DNA of 50,371 nucleotides from Calditrichota bacterium. Lineage in GTDB: Bacteria; Calditrichota; Calditrichia; Calditrichales; J004. The DNA lies in contig JAJRVW010000128.1 in NCBI GenBank assembly GCA_024277115.1, forward strand, positions 1 through 50,371, in the 5' to 3' direction. This document shows positions 49,112 through 50,371 of this stretch, piece after piece (the first letter of the stretch is position 1; the number at the start of each line of letters is the position of its first letter). Both the position numbers and the translations under genes were made by a program. The notes below the pieces were generated by a model that did not search any database, was not told where the DNA came from, and worked only from the letters and a program-made list of their open reading frames with translations.

Positions 49112-49729
49112 CTAATTAATAATCTCTAATAAAGAGTTTTTTGATCCAGGAACCGATCCACTAAGGAACAGTAGGTTGTTTTCAGTATCTACTTTTACAA
49201 TTTGAATACTTTTCAAGGTTATACGATCATTACCCATGCGCCCTCCCATTTTAATGCCTTTATATACTCGGGATGGACTTGAGCCCTGGCCGATTGAACC
49301 CGGGGCACGCAATCTGTCAGACTGGCCGTGAGTTTTTCTTCCGCCACCAAAGTTATGGCGCTTTACCACACCCTGAAAACCCTTTCCTTTGGAAACACCT
49401 GAGACAACTACAAATTCACCAGCTTGAAAGCGATCAACTTTTATCTCTGCACCAAGCTCTAAATCAGACTGATCTGAAAATTGAAACTCTTTTACTTTTT
49501 TCTTGGGGCTGACTTTTGCTTTTTCGAAATGTCCTTTTTCAGGCTTACTTGTACGCTTTTCTTTTTTATCACGAAAAGCAATCTGGACACTTTCGTAACC
49601 ATCATTTTCTTTCGTTTTTAGCTGGGTTACATAACACGGACCCGCCTCAACAATTGTTACAGGAACCAATAAACCAGAATCATCAAACACCTGGGTCATT
49701 CCTTTTTTGATACCTAAAATACCTTGCAT
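49112..49729 (-). CDS. rplC: Ribosomal protein L3
   Basis: 205 residues: GILGIKKGMTQVFDDSG, then GVSKGKGFQGVVKRHNFGGG and a basic Gln/Ser-rich region (SIGQGSSPSRVYKGIKMGGRM). Assembly initiator of the 50S. Confidence 0.98.
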   Translation of the reverse strand: MQGILGIKKGMTQVFDDSGLLVPVTIVEAGPCYVTQLKTKENDGYESVQIAFRDKKEKRTSKPEKGHFEKAKVSPKKKVKEFQFSDQSDLELGAEIKVDRFQAGEFVVVSGVSKGKGFQGVVKRHNFGGGRKTHGQSDRLRAPGSIGQGSSPSRVYKGIKMGGRMGNDRITLKSIQIVKVDTENNLLFLSGSVPGSKNSLLEIIN

Positions 49730-49753
49730 TTTACTCTCCTACTAATCGCCTTG

Positions 49754-50062
49754 TCAGGTTTTTATCTCAATATCAACGCCAGCGGGTAGCTCTAACTTCA
49801 TAAGTGCGTCAACTGTTTTCCCAGTAGCATTTAATATATCGATCAACCTTTTATGAATCCGGCTTTCGAATTGCTCTCTAGATTTCTTATCTACGTGCGG
49901 AGACCTTAAAACCGTATATACTGAACGATCCGTTGGTAATGGTATCGGTCCAGAGATTAGTGCTCCCGTTGACCTTGCTGTTCTAATAATTTTGTCAGTC
50001 GATTTATCAATCAGGTCATGATCGTAGGCTTTTAACCGAATGCGTATATTTTGATTCGCCAC
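49754..50062 (-). CDS. rpsJ: Ribosomal protein S10
   Basis: 102 residues: [52 protein letters not shown]. First S10-operon gene and also the NusE antitermination partner. Preceded by tuf with 14 bases between. Confidence 0.98.
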   Translation of the reverse strand: MANQNIRIRLKAYDHDLIDKSTDKIIRTARSTGALISGPIPLPTDRSVYTVLRSPHVDKKSREQFESRIHKRLIDILNATGKTVDALMKLELPAGVDIEIKT

Positions 50063-50076
50063 AATTCTTATCCTTT

Positions 50077-50371
50077 TTACTCAATTATTTCAGATACAAC
50101 GCCGGCGCCTACTGTACGGCCACCTTCACGAATCGCAAAACGCAATTCTTTTTCCATTGCTATTTCTTTTCCCAGTGTAATCTCTACACTGATATTATCA
50201 CCAGGCATTATCATCTCTACGCCATCAGGCAATTTTATCGAACCGGTAACATCTGTTGTACGGAAGTAAAACTGGGGACGGTAACCATCAAAAAACGGTG
50301 TATGACGACCACCTTCTTCTTTTTTCAACACGTACATCTCACCTTTAAACTTAGTGTGCGGGGTAATAGAA
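50077..50371 (-). CDS. tuf: Elongation factor Tu, C-terminal part (cut by window edge)
   Basis: The last 98 codons or so of EF-Tu domain 3, running off the right edge. [49 protein letters not shown] and the C-terminal [17 protein letters not shown] leave no doubt. Upstream str genes (fusA, rpsG, rpsL) are expected just outside. Confidence 0.97.
   Translation of the reverse strand, partial: SITPHTKFKGEMYVLKKEEGGRHTPFFDGYRPQFYFRTTDVTGSIKLPDGVEMIMPGDNISVEITLGKEIAMEKELRFAIREGGRTVGAGVVSEIIE

Noticed and set aside
1-50371. CRISPR arrays, tRNA or rRNA genes, transposase genes
   Set aside because: I saw no regularly spaced repeats, cloverleaf sequences, rRNA stretches or transposase motifs by eye; a tRNAscan and IS search would be needed to be certain.

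Overview
The window is AT-rich bacterial chromosome. Its left two thirds hold accessory and signalling genes and its right third is an intact S10-spc-alpha ribosomal protein run on the minus strand. FG-GAP/UnbV propellers, exported caspase-fold proteins with WD40 and CARDB-like repeats, a beta-helix/TonB protein, and a remnant of a type IX-style C-terminal sorting domain together suggest a Gram-negative member of the FCB group. A Calditrichota, Ignavibacteria or Marinimicrobia-like lineage is my guess; the phylum cannot be fixed without a tree.

Layout. 1-412: remnant of a receiver domain, possibly the end of a decayed hybrid kinase. 602-5369: a two-gene operon, a propeller-sensor histidine kinase followed one base later by a sigma-54 response regulator. 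5370-6224: a perfect hairpin, a sigma-54-like site, a tiny membrane ORF and a decayed membrane gene. 6225-18932: a co-oriented block of mainly exported proteins: an orphan 130-aa protein, a FlgT-like/barrel protein, its decayed paralogue, two large caspase-like proteins, a DUF4384 protein, an MltC-like transglycosylase and an LPP20-like protein. This block is the best candidate for an undescribed system. 19075-19673: a small membrane ORF and a sorting-domain remnant.

19674-23937: an MsbA-like ABC exporter, a MYG1-family protein behind a near-consensus sigma-54 promoter, and a beta-helix/TonB fusion. 23985-33555: a minus-strand chemosensory operon (ParA, receiver protein, CheW, MCP, very large ChpA/PilL-like CheA). 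It lies directly downstream of hutU, which is translationally coupled to a GHL10-type exported protein. 36382-50371: the terminator, then (reading leftwards from the right edge) tuf (partial), rpsJ, rplC, rplD, rplW, rplB, rpsS, rplV, rpsC, rplP, rpmC, rpsQ, rplN, rplX, rplE, rpsN, rpsH, rplF, rplR, rpsE, rpmD, rplO, secY, infA, rpmJ, rpsM, rpsK, rpsD, rpoA, rplQ.

A striking theme is reading-frame damage. A frameshift in ParA, an in-frame TAA in the receiver protein, an in-frame TAA near the CheA N-terminus, two frameshifts at the start of the second caspase gene and at least three decayed genes all lie left of 33 kb. The 14 kb ribosomal block has no visible lesion. This argues for real erosion or phase-variable/split genes rather than uniformly poor sequence, but raw reads are needed to decide.
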